A stretch of 64,000 nucleotides of DNA. Source: Tritrichomonas musculus (lineage: Eukaryota > Parabasalia > Tritrichomonadida > Tritrichomonadidae). Position 1 is the stretch's first letter. Each line of letters starts with the position of its first letter. This document shows positions 10,722 through 19,868 of the stretch, one piece after another. The notes under the pieces were generated by a model. The model saw nothing but the letters and a program-made list of their open reading frames with translations, was not told where the DNA came from and made no database searches. The stretch spans positions 4,402,001 through 4,466,000 of the forward strand of contig JAPFFF010000012.1 of the NCBI GenBank assembly GCA_039105265.1. The letters run 5' to 3'. Both the position numbers and the translations under genes were made by a program.

Positions 10722-13283
10722 GAATTTTAAAATTTGATTTTGTAAACTATTCAAATTTCTTACATATATTTGTTTGTATATCTCCTTATTTGAATTATTT
10801 ATTATACTTAATAGATATGATTTGGGTAAATTTTTTATAACAATATTTAAATTTTACCGAAAATCAATATCTTTTTAATTAAAAAAAAACAAATTGAAAT
10901 TTCAAAATTATTGGATTTGGTTCAATTAAAAAAAAAAAAAAAAAAAGCAAAATATTCAAACTTTTTGTTAATTAAAGAACTTTTTTTCGCATTTGAACTT
11001 TAATATAAAAGATGATTTTGTGAATATTTGATAAAGCATTGTTTATTAACAAATAAAATAAAGATTGTTTATTTGGACTGCAACTTTGATTTTCCTAAAG
11101 TTTTCTGTTTCCTTCATTGCGTAGTTCGTCCCTTCTTGTATTGCGTTTCTAAGATCGTGAACAATGTTTTTTTTTTTTTTTTTTTGATTTTTATCTTCCA
11201 TTTGCAACTTTGTTAGTCATTGGTAAATGATTTTTTTCTAAATCATCAACGTAATCATCTTTAAATAGCAATCAGAGAAATTGAAAGAATGAAGAAAACT
11301 TAAGTTCAATTCAAGATCGTCGAAAAGACTGCAGCTTTTCATAAAATTATCGTTCCTGCAATTAAGGAAAGTTTCATATGATTCTGACTCATCCACATTT
11401 AAATTAAAATATCTCACAACAAAGAATTAGTTATTAATTTAAATTAAAATATCTCACAAATTATTTAATATAAATACAATATTATTTGTTAAAATTAGTT
11501 TATAACCAAAAAAATTAAAAAATAATATATCAATTAAGAGGTACGGGTACTAAAAATTTTTTTAAAAATTCTTTATATTAATATATTTTATCAAGTATAT
11601 TCAATATTATATAAAAAATATTTAATGAAAGAGTTTTGTTCGTCAGGTGGAGTTTTATGAGTATTTTTATTAATTTTCGTAAACCATTGAAATTTTAAAA
11701 AAAATTCATCAAATATTTTTCATGTTTTTGCATAAAAAAAGTCATAAAATATTAAATGCATCTTTATTATATGAAAATGTTTAATAAAAAAATTAATTCA
11801 ATCGATCTTGTAATAATATCATTTTAAATTTCTATGAATTAAATGATAAATGTGTAAAATGAAGAATGATTTTTGCATAATATAATATGATTTATCTTTT
11901 GAAACCTTTTCTACTCTTGTAAACATGAATTGCTAAAATCTGATATTTAATATTCTCAATGAAATCTTTTAAAAATGCCTTAAGATATGCGCTGATGATT
12001 TATTTATTTACCATAATTGGTTTAAATAAGAGATTGTTGGGAGAAATTAATGAATATGTCGCAATCTTTGTATTTTTATTATAAATTAAAACTAGTTTAT
12101 CTCAGTAAAAAAAGAATTTTCTTTGTTTTTAACAGAGCAATTTAAAAGATGACTATTGGAATAATGTATATTTTAATATATAATTTATCAAAAAATATTT
12201 TGTATGCTTTAATTTCCTTCTTGAAAAAAAAAGCAATTAAAAAAAAATTCAATATGAACCGGAAATAGTCAAATATCCAACCGGAAATAGTCAAAAAGTT
12301 TTTGACATATTAAAAAAAATCTTTGAAAAAGATTCATGCCAATTATTTTTTTCATTCAAAAATTTAAATTTTTTTAAAAAAATTAAAGGTTAAAACGCAG
12401 CTACGCCTGACGAGTCGTTTTTTATTTTCATATATTTATTGTGATATATATTAATTATCCTATAAATTGATATATAGTTATCCCTTGAGAATTAAACAAC
12501 CATTCCAAAAAATGAGTTGTAAAATACAATTTTTTATAAATTTTGTTTTTTTTCATGAAAAAAATTGTTTTATTTTATATAAATAATTATTTAATATCAA
12601 TATTATATTTATTAGTTAAATATGCGATAATTATGAATTAAAAATATTTTTTCATTAAGATATTTATATATATTTAATGATTTTTGGCAATTATGTAACT
12701 TCTTTCCCTATGAATAAATAATCAAAACAATAAGTATTTCATATAATACAATAAATGTTTAAAATAAACATATAATAAAATTATTGAGATATAAAATATT
12801 AAAGGAAATAAAAGCAAAATATTAAATAGACAAAATACGTTATTTTAGTCCCCGCACTTCTATCAATTATTGAAATTGAGAGACTTTTTTTAATGAGTAA
12901 ATGGTTTAGTGTCACTCGAAAATCGGAGAATAACAAGCCTAATCTAAACAAGAAAGAGCAACTATTTTTTAAATTAAAAAATAAAAAATTTTGATAACAG
13001 TTTATGAAATTTCTATCGTCTTGAGCAATACAAAAAGTAAAAAAAAAAAAAAAAAAAAAAAGAAATGATAAATATAGGGATTTTTATGATTCACTTTTGC
13101 CCAGAAAAAATCGAACTTTTCCAATGGAAAAGTGAATTTTGAACATCTCTAGATAAATAGCACGTTGTTAAGGTGAAATGACCATCACTGTGTTCAAAAA
13201 ATAAAACTTTTTGATAAATGCAATAAGAACTTTTTGATAGATGTAATAAAGTTTTTTTTTTAATAAATGAATAAATTATTTTT
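10722..13283. other. A+T-rich intergenic region
   Basis: No gene recognised. It holds homopolymer runs (for example A runs near 10,930 and 13,040 and a T run near 11,167). A short direct repeat around CCGGAAATAGTCAAA lies at about 12,257-12,300. Two related GC-richer patches in opposite orientation lie at about 11,640 and 12,395 (CGTCAGG versus CCTGACG) and might be worn ends of an old element. Small frames here have no family signal. Confidence 0.4.
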
Positions 13284-14555
13284 TTAAATCAAAATGCAGC
13301 AATGAGAAGAACTATTTGTATTATCATTGGTGTTTGCACTTTTACTTGTTGTTTGGTTTGTACTTCCTGGTATCATTTGTTGTTGGCCACCACAATTAGT
13401 ATAATTTCCATTAGGAATTTGGTTTCCATTAATTGGATTGTAAGCACAGTTGTAATTGTTGTTGTAGCCACCGTTATTAGCATATGTATCATAATATACA
13501 TCAGGGTACTTTTCCGGACCTTCATCTGGAAGTGATTTAATATATTGTTTCAAAAGAGCAGAATTCTTATGAATTTCACAACTCATATCATATAATTCAG
13601 CGGCATTTTCATTTCCAAGAGCCTTAGCCTTTAAGTAAAAAGAGCAAGCTTTTTTATGATCACGATTGACACCTTCTCCACGATCAAGACAAATAGCAAC
13701 ACGTAAGTTAGCATAATCATTGCCTTTTTCCGCAGCAATCAAGTAATAACGATATGCAATACGCTTGTTCACTGGGATTCCCCATCCATTGTACAACATG
13801 TCAGCAAATTGTATTGCCCCTACCAAGCTTCCTTGATCAGCAGCTGTTTTGAAATAATGAGCAGCTTGTGGCTTGTCAACAGGAACACCTTCGCCATTAA
13901 ACAAATGGACACCATAATTATAACATGCATTTTCATGCCCTTGATCAGCTGCAATCTTTAAATACTTCAATCCTTCAGCTACATTTGATGTGGTACCATT
14001 CCCTTTAATTAGACACATGCCAAGACGATAAGTGTCTTCAAGATTACCTTTTGCAGATGAAATTCTGTAGTAATAAACAGCTTCGTTAATATCAACAGGA
14101 ATACCTTCTCCTGTTTCTTTCATTAGAGCAATATTATGGGCTGCATTCGCATTGCCTGCATCAGCACTCATCTTGAAATATTTGGCTGCTTCGGGCTTAT
14201 TTTTAATAACACCATCTCCCGTTAGTCTCAGTAGACCGTAACTTAAGGCACATAGAGAGTTTCCATTATCTGCTGCCATTTTGAAATATTTAGCTGCTTC
14301 TTCTTTATTAACTGGAATGCCATCTCCTTTTTCACACATGACAGCATAGCTATTCATACATTGGACTTTCCCTTTGTCAGCTGCCATTTTAAAGTATCGT
14401 GCCGCCGCTTTTCGATCTTGTGCAACACCATTTCCTGTATATAGTAAAGAAGCAAAATGAAATATATTTTCAACATCGCCATTATCCGCAGCTTCTTTAA
14501 TTGTTTGAGCTGTCTCTGGGTTAATTGGTTTCATTTTATGAGATTTTTGGGACAT
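13284..14555 (-). CDS. Sel1-repeat protein with C-terminal CaaX-like box
   Basis: A 423-residue protein made almost wholly of Sel1-like (TPR-type) repeats of about 36 residues, around nine copies over residues 20-340, each with a core like A-x-x-Y-F-K-M-A-A-D-x-G. Sel1 repeats form helical solenoids that scaffold protein complexes, for example in ER quality control and signalling. The last 80 residues are low complexity, rich in Asn, Gln, Tyr and Thr, and the protein ends HCCILI, so its last four residues fit a prenylation CaaX box. That suggests membrane anchoring, which is unusual for Sel1 proteins. The start ATG at 14555 precedes the first repeat by about 18 residues. It stands alone, with about 1 kb of non-coding DNA upstream. 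Family call firm; prenylation inferred. Confidence 0.93.
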   Translation of the reverse strand: MSQKSHKMKPINPETAQTIKEAADNGDVENIFHFASLLYTGNGVAQDRKAAARYFKMAADKGKVQCMNSYAVMCEKGDGIPVNKEEAAKYFKMAADNGNSLCALSYGLLRLTGDGVIKNKPEAAKYFKMSADAGNANAAHNIALMKETGEGIPVDINEAVYYYRISSAKGNLEDTYRLGMCLIKGNGTTSNVAEGLKYLKIAADQGHENACYNYGVHLFNGEGVPVDKPQAAHYFKTAADQGSLVGAIQFADMLYNGWGIPVNKRIAYRYYLIAAEKGNDYANLRVAICLDRGEGVNRDHKKACSFYLKAKALGNENAAELYDMSCEIHKNSALLKQYIKSLPDEGPEKYPDVYYDTYANNGGYNNNYNCAYNPINGNQIPNGNYTNCGGQQQMIPGSTNQTTSKSANTNDNTNSSSHCCILI

Positions 14556-15466
14556 AATAATGTATTATATTTCTAACGGAAATAAAATATTCAAATTGAA
14601 TGCAAGTATTCAATTAACGGAATATTTATTTACGATATATATTCAAAAATTTAATTTGAAAGAACATTAAAAAAAAAGAAGTTATTCAGTATTTCATTGC
14701 TTTAGTTATTTTCCAATATTTTGATTTCGATAAATTAATGATCAATAGAAAAATACGTTAAAATAAAAATGATGTGTCTCAACTTTTTGAAATAATAATT
14801 GAATAATTTTATGAAAAATCGAACACCCAGAATTATTGTTCTTATCTCCTAGGTGGAAAAAACAGACATGCTTTTTCATCTCAAATGAAGGTGAATATTC
14901 TCATGTACAAATGGAAAAAGTTGACTATTTCTGTGTGATAATTAAATTTATTGGACTTAGTATGTTTTGCATTAATTAATAATAAAAAAATTGCTAAAAC
15001 AAATCTGGATTGTTACTTTTAAAATTTGGGAATATCCATCAAAATGATTTATTTTATTTTGATAAATCATTTAGAACATATTTTTACAATTGCATTCAAT
15101 TTCAAAGGCGATTTTCATTCAAAAAAATCATTAATGTTATTACAAAATTCCATGAAAATTCAAGCACAGTTTCCAAGTACGCACTTTTTTATTTATAAAA
15201 ATTGAAAATTCCCCTTTAACCTTAACCTTTTCAACTTTTTTTCGGATTACTTTAATACTCATATGAATGAAATTCAACCTGACCAAAGTGATTTTATAAA
15301 AACATCTTTTTATATTATTTTATTGGGTTGAAATGTTATGTATTTATGTTATTTATTAATTATTATATTTATTATTATATTTATATACTTATTTTAATAT
15401 ATATAATACTTATTATATATGAAGATATTTGATTTTTAAAAGAGTGTAAAATATCAATAAAATATT
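14556..15466. other. Intergenic region
   Basis: A+T-rich DNA upstream of the Sel1 gene. No gene family or structured repeat recognised. Confidence 0.4.
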
Positions 15467-15574
15467 TAAAAGGTATTGAAAATTGAGCGAAATTTGTTAT
15501 ATTTTTATATTTTTATATATTCATACTTATTTTAATATATACAATATATATAATATTTATTATATATTAGGTTA
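15467..15574 (+). repeat. Left target-flank copy, homologous to 54,797-54,910
   Basis: The stretch containing AAGGTATTGAAAATTGAGCG and running through ATATATTAGGTTA closely matches the sequence before the empty target site at about 54.9 kb. It is the host DNA just left of the Polinton and ends in the target duplication GGTTA (15,570-15,574). Confidence 0.8.
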
Positions 15575-16170
15575 AGTTAGTATATAAAAGTCATGATTTT
15601 AGACCTTCGGTCAAAAACCCTGACTTTTAACAAAATCACCGAGCCCTTACAAATGCCGACTTACAATTTCATTTATCAAGCATAACACAAAATTTAATGG
15701 TAAAAATGACCTCCTAAACCAATAATTGCTCACAAATTACATTTATACATTATAATTTATACTAATGCATAAAAGCGAATGCATAAATGCAAACCGAAAA
15801 TAATTTTTAAAAAATTTTAATAACCGTCCGCAGATTCCAACTAACGAATTAATTTTTAATAACCGTCCGCAGATTCCGCAAATAACGAATAAAATTTTAA
15901 TAACCGTCCGCAGATTCCAACTAACGAATTAATTTTTAATAACCGTCCGCAGATTCCGCAAATAACCGTTATATATAAATTAGAATCTGCTAACCGCTGC
16001 GGAACATTGAAATTAATAATAACCGTCCGCATATTCCGCAGATAGTAAAAATTTTATAAATAAACGTTCTCCAAAAAAATTTTATAAATAAACGTTCTCC
16101 AAAAAAATTTTATAAAAACGTTCTCCAAAAAAAAATTTATAAATAAACGTTCTCCAAAAAAAATATTTTT
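15575..16170 (+). repeat. Polinton left terminal inverted repeat
   Basis: Inverted copy of 33,921-34,485. The outer 90 bp and the inner 450 bp match closely. A patch of roughly 27 bp near 15,650-15,685 differs between the two ends. It contains about five copies of a subrepeat around TAACCGTCCGCAGATTCC (15,825-16,040) and four copies of TAAACGTTCTCC-type repeats (16,060-16,160). Confidence 0.93.
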
Positions 16171-16182
16171 AAAATATTTAAA

Positions 16183-16473
16183 ATGGATAGTGAATTTTCA
16201 AATATAAAACATTGGGTAAAAGGCATTCAATCTATGATTTATAAATATCCAAATGAGTATCATCATTATATACGAAATATTAAAAACTTATTTGTAAATA
16301 AATTAACCGAAGATAATAAGAATGAAACCGTTAATAACCTATTATTATTAAATGAGTTCGAACAAACACTTCAAAATATGCTTTATCAGTATGAAACACT
16401 AACAAACGATATATTAAAATATATATCTTCAATGCAATATAAATTAACAGGTATAACAATATTAAATGATTAG
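16183..16473 (+). CDS. Polinton small protein, unknown
   Basis: A 96-residue, mostly helical-looking protein (pattern of Leu, Asn and Glu; no transmembrane segment) directly inside the left terminal repeat. It starts in an AAAATG context like the other element genes. No family recognised. Its first-gene position and 90-bp gap to the next gene support it being real. Confidence 0.55.
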   Translation: MDSEFSNIKHWVKGIQSMIYKYPNEYHHYIRNIKNLFVNKLTEDNKNETVNNLLLLNEFEQTLQNMLYQYETLTNDILKYISSMQYKLTGITILND

Positions 16474-16561
16474 ACTAATTTATTTTTTCAATTCGGCTTA
16501 AAGAGACTCAGGTTTAAAGTCCGTTCACATATCATAATATAGATATTTAATAATATAATAA

Positions 16562-18031
16562 ATGTCAATATTAAGGAACTTTCAGTTCCCGGGACCTATC
16601 GGTCTTACAAGAACCGATTTTAAAGGTGTGAAACTTGATAAACTTAATCAATATATAAGATTAATTAATGAATCATTAAACGAACAAATTAATATATCTA
16701 CGTCATGGCAAGGTTCAGTTTCAAATTTAAAGAATTTCTTAAATGATAATAATTTTGCACTATATGAAGGTTCAAGAATAAATGATAAATCAATTTCAAA
16801 TTTTGTTTCTAGATTAAATAATTTTCAAAACAAAAACGATAATTTAAATTTTTTAGCAATTAATAAAATGAATAAATCGAAAATTCCGCAATTAATAAAT
16901 AATGTTTCTCAATTAAACCAAATGCGGGATCAATCATACGCTAGCTTGGCAGAAAATAACATTAATAAGAAAGACTTAACGAAAGCATTAACTGATATGG
17001 CGTTTTATCGTGAAAGAATGGAGGCAATTAAACCAACGAAAAAGGCTAAACAAAATAAATACGGTAATGTTGGTATGGATGACTTAATTAATATTGTCTC
17101 TAAATTAAATCAAGATGTTAAACAAATTAAAGATGCTCAAAGTGTTGTAAGCGCTAATGAATGGATTAATCGTCATGGATACGATGATTTATATGAAGCT
17201 ACTGGTCGAGATTTAGATGGTGATGGAACACCTGAAGTTGTCGTACAAACAAAAGCAGGTAAGAAACCTGTAATCGTTAATGGATATACAACCGTTCCGT
17301 CATTATTCCCATATCGCAATGCTTATTATAAAGCATACCCATCTATAGACCAACGTAAAGAAGCTCATAAACAAGGTATAAACTTAAGAGGATTTATTAA
17401 TAATATATATCATCCTGAATTTGATGAAACAGGTCGTTCAGTCATTAATTATTCAGGTGAAGGTTGGCAAGACTTTGAAACAAGATTAAAAGCTGCTGGC
17501 ATCGATGAAAAGCACTTAATCAAACCAAAGAAACGTTCAACTTATCAGGCATTTGTTGGTAAGTGTATCTCTCCAATTTATCAAGGTATCAAATACCTCA
17601 ATGGTGTAAAATTACCATTCACACTTACACAAATGGCAACGGTTATATGGAATCAATTTGCTTTACTTCCTGCAATGGTTTATGTTTATGGTGAAAGTGT
17701 TATGAATGTTAATGAGGATCAATGGAAGACTTTAAGAGGAAAGAAAGCTGTAAAAGAATCTATTGAGTTCATAGTTCACGATTATTTAATTAATCCTGTA
17801 AAAATTGGTGAATTTGTCCCTACTGCGTGTGAAATGTGTAATAAATCCGGACTACCAGTTAACCCTGAACATATTCCATTAGTTGCTAAAGCAACAATTG
17901 CAATAATACTTCGAGGAATAAATGCATTACCACCAAATCCAAGTGATTTTAATAAATGGTTTGATGCTAATGTTCAATCACAAGTACAAGCATTACAAAC
18001 ATCAGCAATTGTAGAAGAACCTGAAGAATAA
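16562..18031 (+). CDS. Polinton protein of unknown function (489 aa)
   Basis: The N-terminal 200 residues are Asn/Lys-rich and helical. Near residues 217-228 comes RDLDGDGTPEVVV, a Ca-binding-loop-like D-x-D-G-D-G motif, followed by an aromatic, globular-looking region (residues 230-400) rich in Tyr, Pro and Trp. The C-terminus includes two Cys (CEMC) and a hydrophobic helix. Residues about 5-17 (NFQFPGPIGLTR) are encoded by a GC-rich double-hairpin unit. A virion or DNA-associated role is possible from its place beside the ATPase, but I do not recognise the family. Confidence 0.65.
   Translation: MSILRNFQFPGPIGLTRTDFKGVKLDKLNQYIRLINESLNEQINISTSWQGSVSNLKNFLNDNNFALYEGSRINDKSISNFVSRLNNFQNKNDNLNFLAINKMNKSKIPQLINNVSQLNQMRDQSYASLAENNINKKDLTKALTDMAFYRERMEAIKPTKKAKQNKYGNVGMDDLINIVSKLNQDVKQIKDAQSVVSANEWINRHGYDDLYEATGRDLDGDGTPEVVVQTKAGKKPVIVNGYTTVPSLFPYRNAYYKAYPSIDQRKEAHKQGINLRGFINNIYHPEFDETGRSVINYSGEGWQDFETRLKAAGIDEKHLIKPKKRSTYQAFVGKCISPIYQGIKYLNGVKLPFTLTQMATVIWNQFALLPAMVYVYGESVMNVNEDQWKTLRGKKAVKESIEFIVHDYLINPVKIGEFVPTACEMCNKSGLPVNPEHIPLVAKATIAIILRGINALPPNPSDFNKWFDANVQSQVQALQTSAIVEEPEE
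16575..16604. repeat. Double-hairpin unit at the start of the 489-aa gene
   Basis: GGAACT-TTC-AGTTCC (16,575-16,589), CGG, then GACC-TATC-GGTC (16,593-16,604). Confidence 0.8.
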
Positions 18032-18134
18032 ATTTTAAGAAATGTGTTAATATCTAATTTCAGTTAATGATTAATAAACATAAAATATATATTTATCAAT
18101 AATTAAAATAAACTTTAACATTAATATATAGAAA

Positions 18135-18974
18135 ATGAACACATCATTAGAGAATATGGTTAAAAACCATATAATGAATACGTTAAAAACGTATGCTATG
18201 GAAACAAACGAAAACTTAATAAGTGAAATACACCCAGAAGTTAATATTAGGTTAAATAGTGTTAATGTAATTGTTGGCAAGCAATCATCCGGAAAAACAG
18301 TTATAGCTTTAAAGGAAATAATAAAATTAGGGGTATTAAATACTCATCATCTATTAGTATATATTACAAAAGACGGCAAAGAAACAGACCAAACATTTTT
18401 GGCACTAAAACCTCTTCTAATGATTCCTTACGTTATCGTTAGTGAAAAAGAAGCCGTCGAATTCACGAAAGATTTAATCTCAGCAAAGAATTTATATAAC
18501 CTTATCAAACGGGAAAACTTGCAGGATAGAATCGATGACCAACAAAAAGAGGATATGTTCCAAATGTTAGCAATAAATGATTTTAATAAAAATATATTGC
18601 ATACCATAGTGTTATTCGATGATATTTCAAATAGTAAATTATTTTCAAGTGAAGAATCATATTTTAGTCAATTGATTCGTCGATGTCGTCATGTTAATAT
18701 TTCATTCTTTCTATTAATTCAAGGATGGAAAGGCCTAAAACCGCATGTTAAAAATGAAATATCAACATTATTTATATTTCCATGTTTTAATAAGCAACAA
18801 TTACATTATATTTATTCTCAATCAGCAAGTAATTTAGCATTTGATGAGTTTTATGAAATGTATTCAAAAATATTAAAACGAAAAACAGAAAATAAGGAAT
18901 GTCATCCTTATATGTTAGTAAATGTTGTTGATGGAGGTGATACATCAATTGAACTTGACGAAGTTGTTTCCTGA
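18135..18974 (+). CDS. A32/FtsK-HerA-like packaging ATPase
   Basis: A 279-residue P-loop ATPase. Walker A is GKQSSGKT (about residues 47-54) within VNVIVGKQSSGKTVIALKE. Walker B is HTIVLFDDIS (about residues 157-166). A conserved-looking block, RRCRHVNISFFLLIQG, follows. Size and layout fit the Polinton ATPase that is thought to pump element DNA into a capsid. Its 3' end overlaps the convergent downstream frame by 67 bp, as expected in this compact element. Confidence 0.85.
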   Translation: MNTSLENMVKNHIMNTLKTYAMETNENLISEIHPEVNIRLNSVNVIVGKQSSGKTVIALKEIIKLGVLNTHHLLVYITKDGKETDQTFLALKPLLMIPYVIVSEKEAVEFTKDLISAKNLYNLIKRENLQDRIDDQQKEDMFQMLAINDFNKNILHTIVLFDDISNSKLFSSEESYFSQLIRRCRHVNISFFLLIQGWKGLKPHVKNEISTLFIFPCFNKQQLHYIYSQSASNLAFDEFYEMYSKILKRKTENKECHPYMLVNVVDGGDTSIELDEVVS

Positions 18975-19327
18975 ATAAATGTTATAATTTTATTTACAGT
19001 TTCTTTAATTTCTTTGATTTCACTTTCTAATAAAAGAGTCTTGCTTCGAACGAAGTTCTCAAGCTCTGCTGTCTTCAAGTTGCTTTCAAGTTCTTTAATA
19101 TTAGAAATACCTGTTGACTTTTCATCAATACCTTCCCATTTCTTCAACATTAAGACACCTTTTATTTTTGTTATTCTATATCCGTCAATCTTATACATTT
19201 TGTTTAATTTATGAGTAGTTAATTTATCCACTTCATCTTTATTTTTTGAATACCATAAATTAAATTCATCTACTGTTTTAAATTCTTTTAAGTAGTTTTT
19301 AATTGGTTCAATAACTTTTAAATCCAT
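18908..19327 (-). CDS. Polinton coiled-coil protein, unknown
   Basis: From the ATG at 19327 (MDLKVIEPIKNYL) this gives 139 residues. An upstream in-frame ATG would add a hydrophobic 29-residue extension, but it lies in the A+T spacer of the divergent small gene, so I prefer 19327. The middle and C-terminus form Lys/Glu heptads (about residues 75-120) and a Ser-rich tail. No family recognised. It converges on and overlaps the ATPase gene. Confidence 0.55.
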   Translation of the reverse strand: MDLKVIEPIKNYLKEFKTVDEFNLWYSKNKDEVDKLTTHKLNKMYKIDGYRITKIKGVLMLKKWEGIDEKSTGISNIKELESNLKTAELENFVRSKTLLLESEIKEIKETVNKIITFIQETTSSSSIDVSPPSTTFTNI

Positions 19328-19379
19328 TTGATTTATTATAAAAATATTAAAATTTATTTGAAGAAAAATAATAATTAAA

Positions 19380-19523
19380 ATGAATATATCAAATCTGTTT
19401 CTCGGCTGTCTCACAGTCTTCGAATTTATAAATTTATTGCTTCGTATAGTTAAACTATCTGCTACATTAAACGATAAACCCCCTGAATTAACTGATGAAA
19501 TGAGGAAACGACTTTATTCTTAA
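19380..19523 (+). CDS. Possible 47-aa hydrophobic Polinton peptide
   Basis: An ATG in the element's AAAATG context opens 47 codons with a hydrophobic segment of about 18 residues near the N-terminus (LTVFEFINLLLRIV) and a charged C-terminus ending RKRLYS. It fills the gap exactly, diverging from the gene before it and ending 8 bp from the stop of the gene after it. Such packing suggests a real small membrane protein, but no homolog is known to me. Confidence 0.4.
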   Translation: MNISNLFLGCLTVFEFINLLLRIVKLSATLNDKPPELTDEMRKRLYS

Positions 19524-19531
19524 ATATTTAA

Positions 19532-19813
19532 TCATTCTTTCAATAATGGTATGTCGAAACGTCTAACTCCTCCACCGTTCGCTCCAACTAAATTACCGCC
19601 TTTATAACTTACTTTATTATTTAATTTACCGATACCACTTCCAACTTTACTTATTACATCACCAATATCTCCACCAATTAGACCGCCTGCTTGATTAATC
19701 AATGGTGCAAATTTACTAACAGTTTCTACTGCTTTTTTCACTTTCGGTACTATTTTTCCAATAACATTTTTAGCACCGCTTATAATATTTTTGAACCAAC
19801 TTCCAAATGCCAT
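19532..19813 (-). CDS. Small amphipathic protein, adenovirus pVI-like N-terminus
   Basis: Starting at the ATG at 19813 gives 93 residues: MAFGSWFKNIISGAKNVIGK, then a Lys/Val helix, a Gly-rich stretch with GGLIGGDIGDVISKVGSG and the end RRFDIPLLKE. The N-terminus matches that of another protein in this element (27,312). Both resemble the membrane-disrupting amphipathic helix of adenovirus protein VI (pattern A-F-S-W-G-x-[LI]-W-x-x-I-K-N). It diverges from the capsid gene at 19,869, consistent with a minor capsid or membrane-penetration role. Similarity is short, so this is inference. Confidence 0.6.
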   Translation of the reverse strand: MAFGSWFKNIISGAKNVIGKIVPKVKKAVETVSKFAPLINQAGGLIGGDIGDVISKVGSGIGKLNNKVSYKGGNLVGANGGGVRRFDIPLLKE

Positions 19814-19868
19814 ATTTCGATAATGTAAAAATTTTAAAAATGATTTTAATTTTTTTCTATTATTCAAA

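Noticed and set aside
11028-11216. A small frame in the intergenic region
   Set aside because: It runs into a homopolymer and has no recognisable content.
11640-12420. A possible old element with CGTCAGG/CCTGACG ends
   Set aside because: The inverted match is too short and no target duplication was seen.
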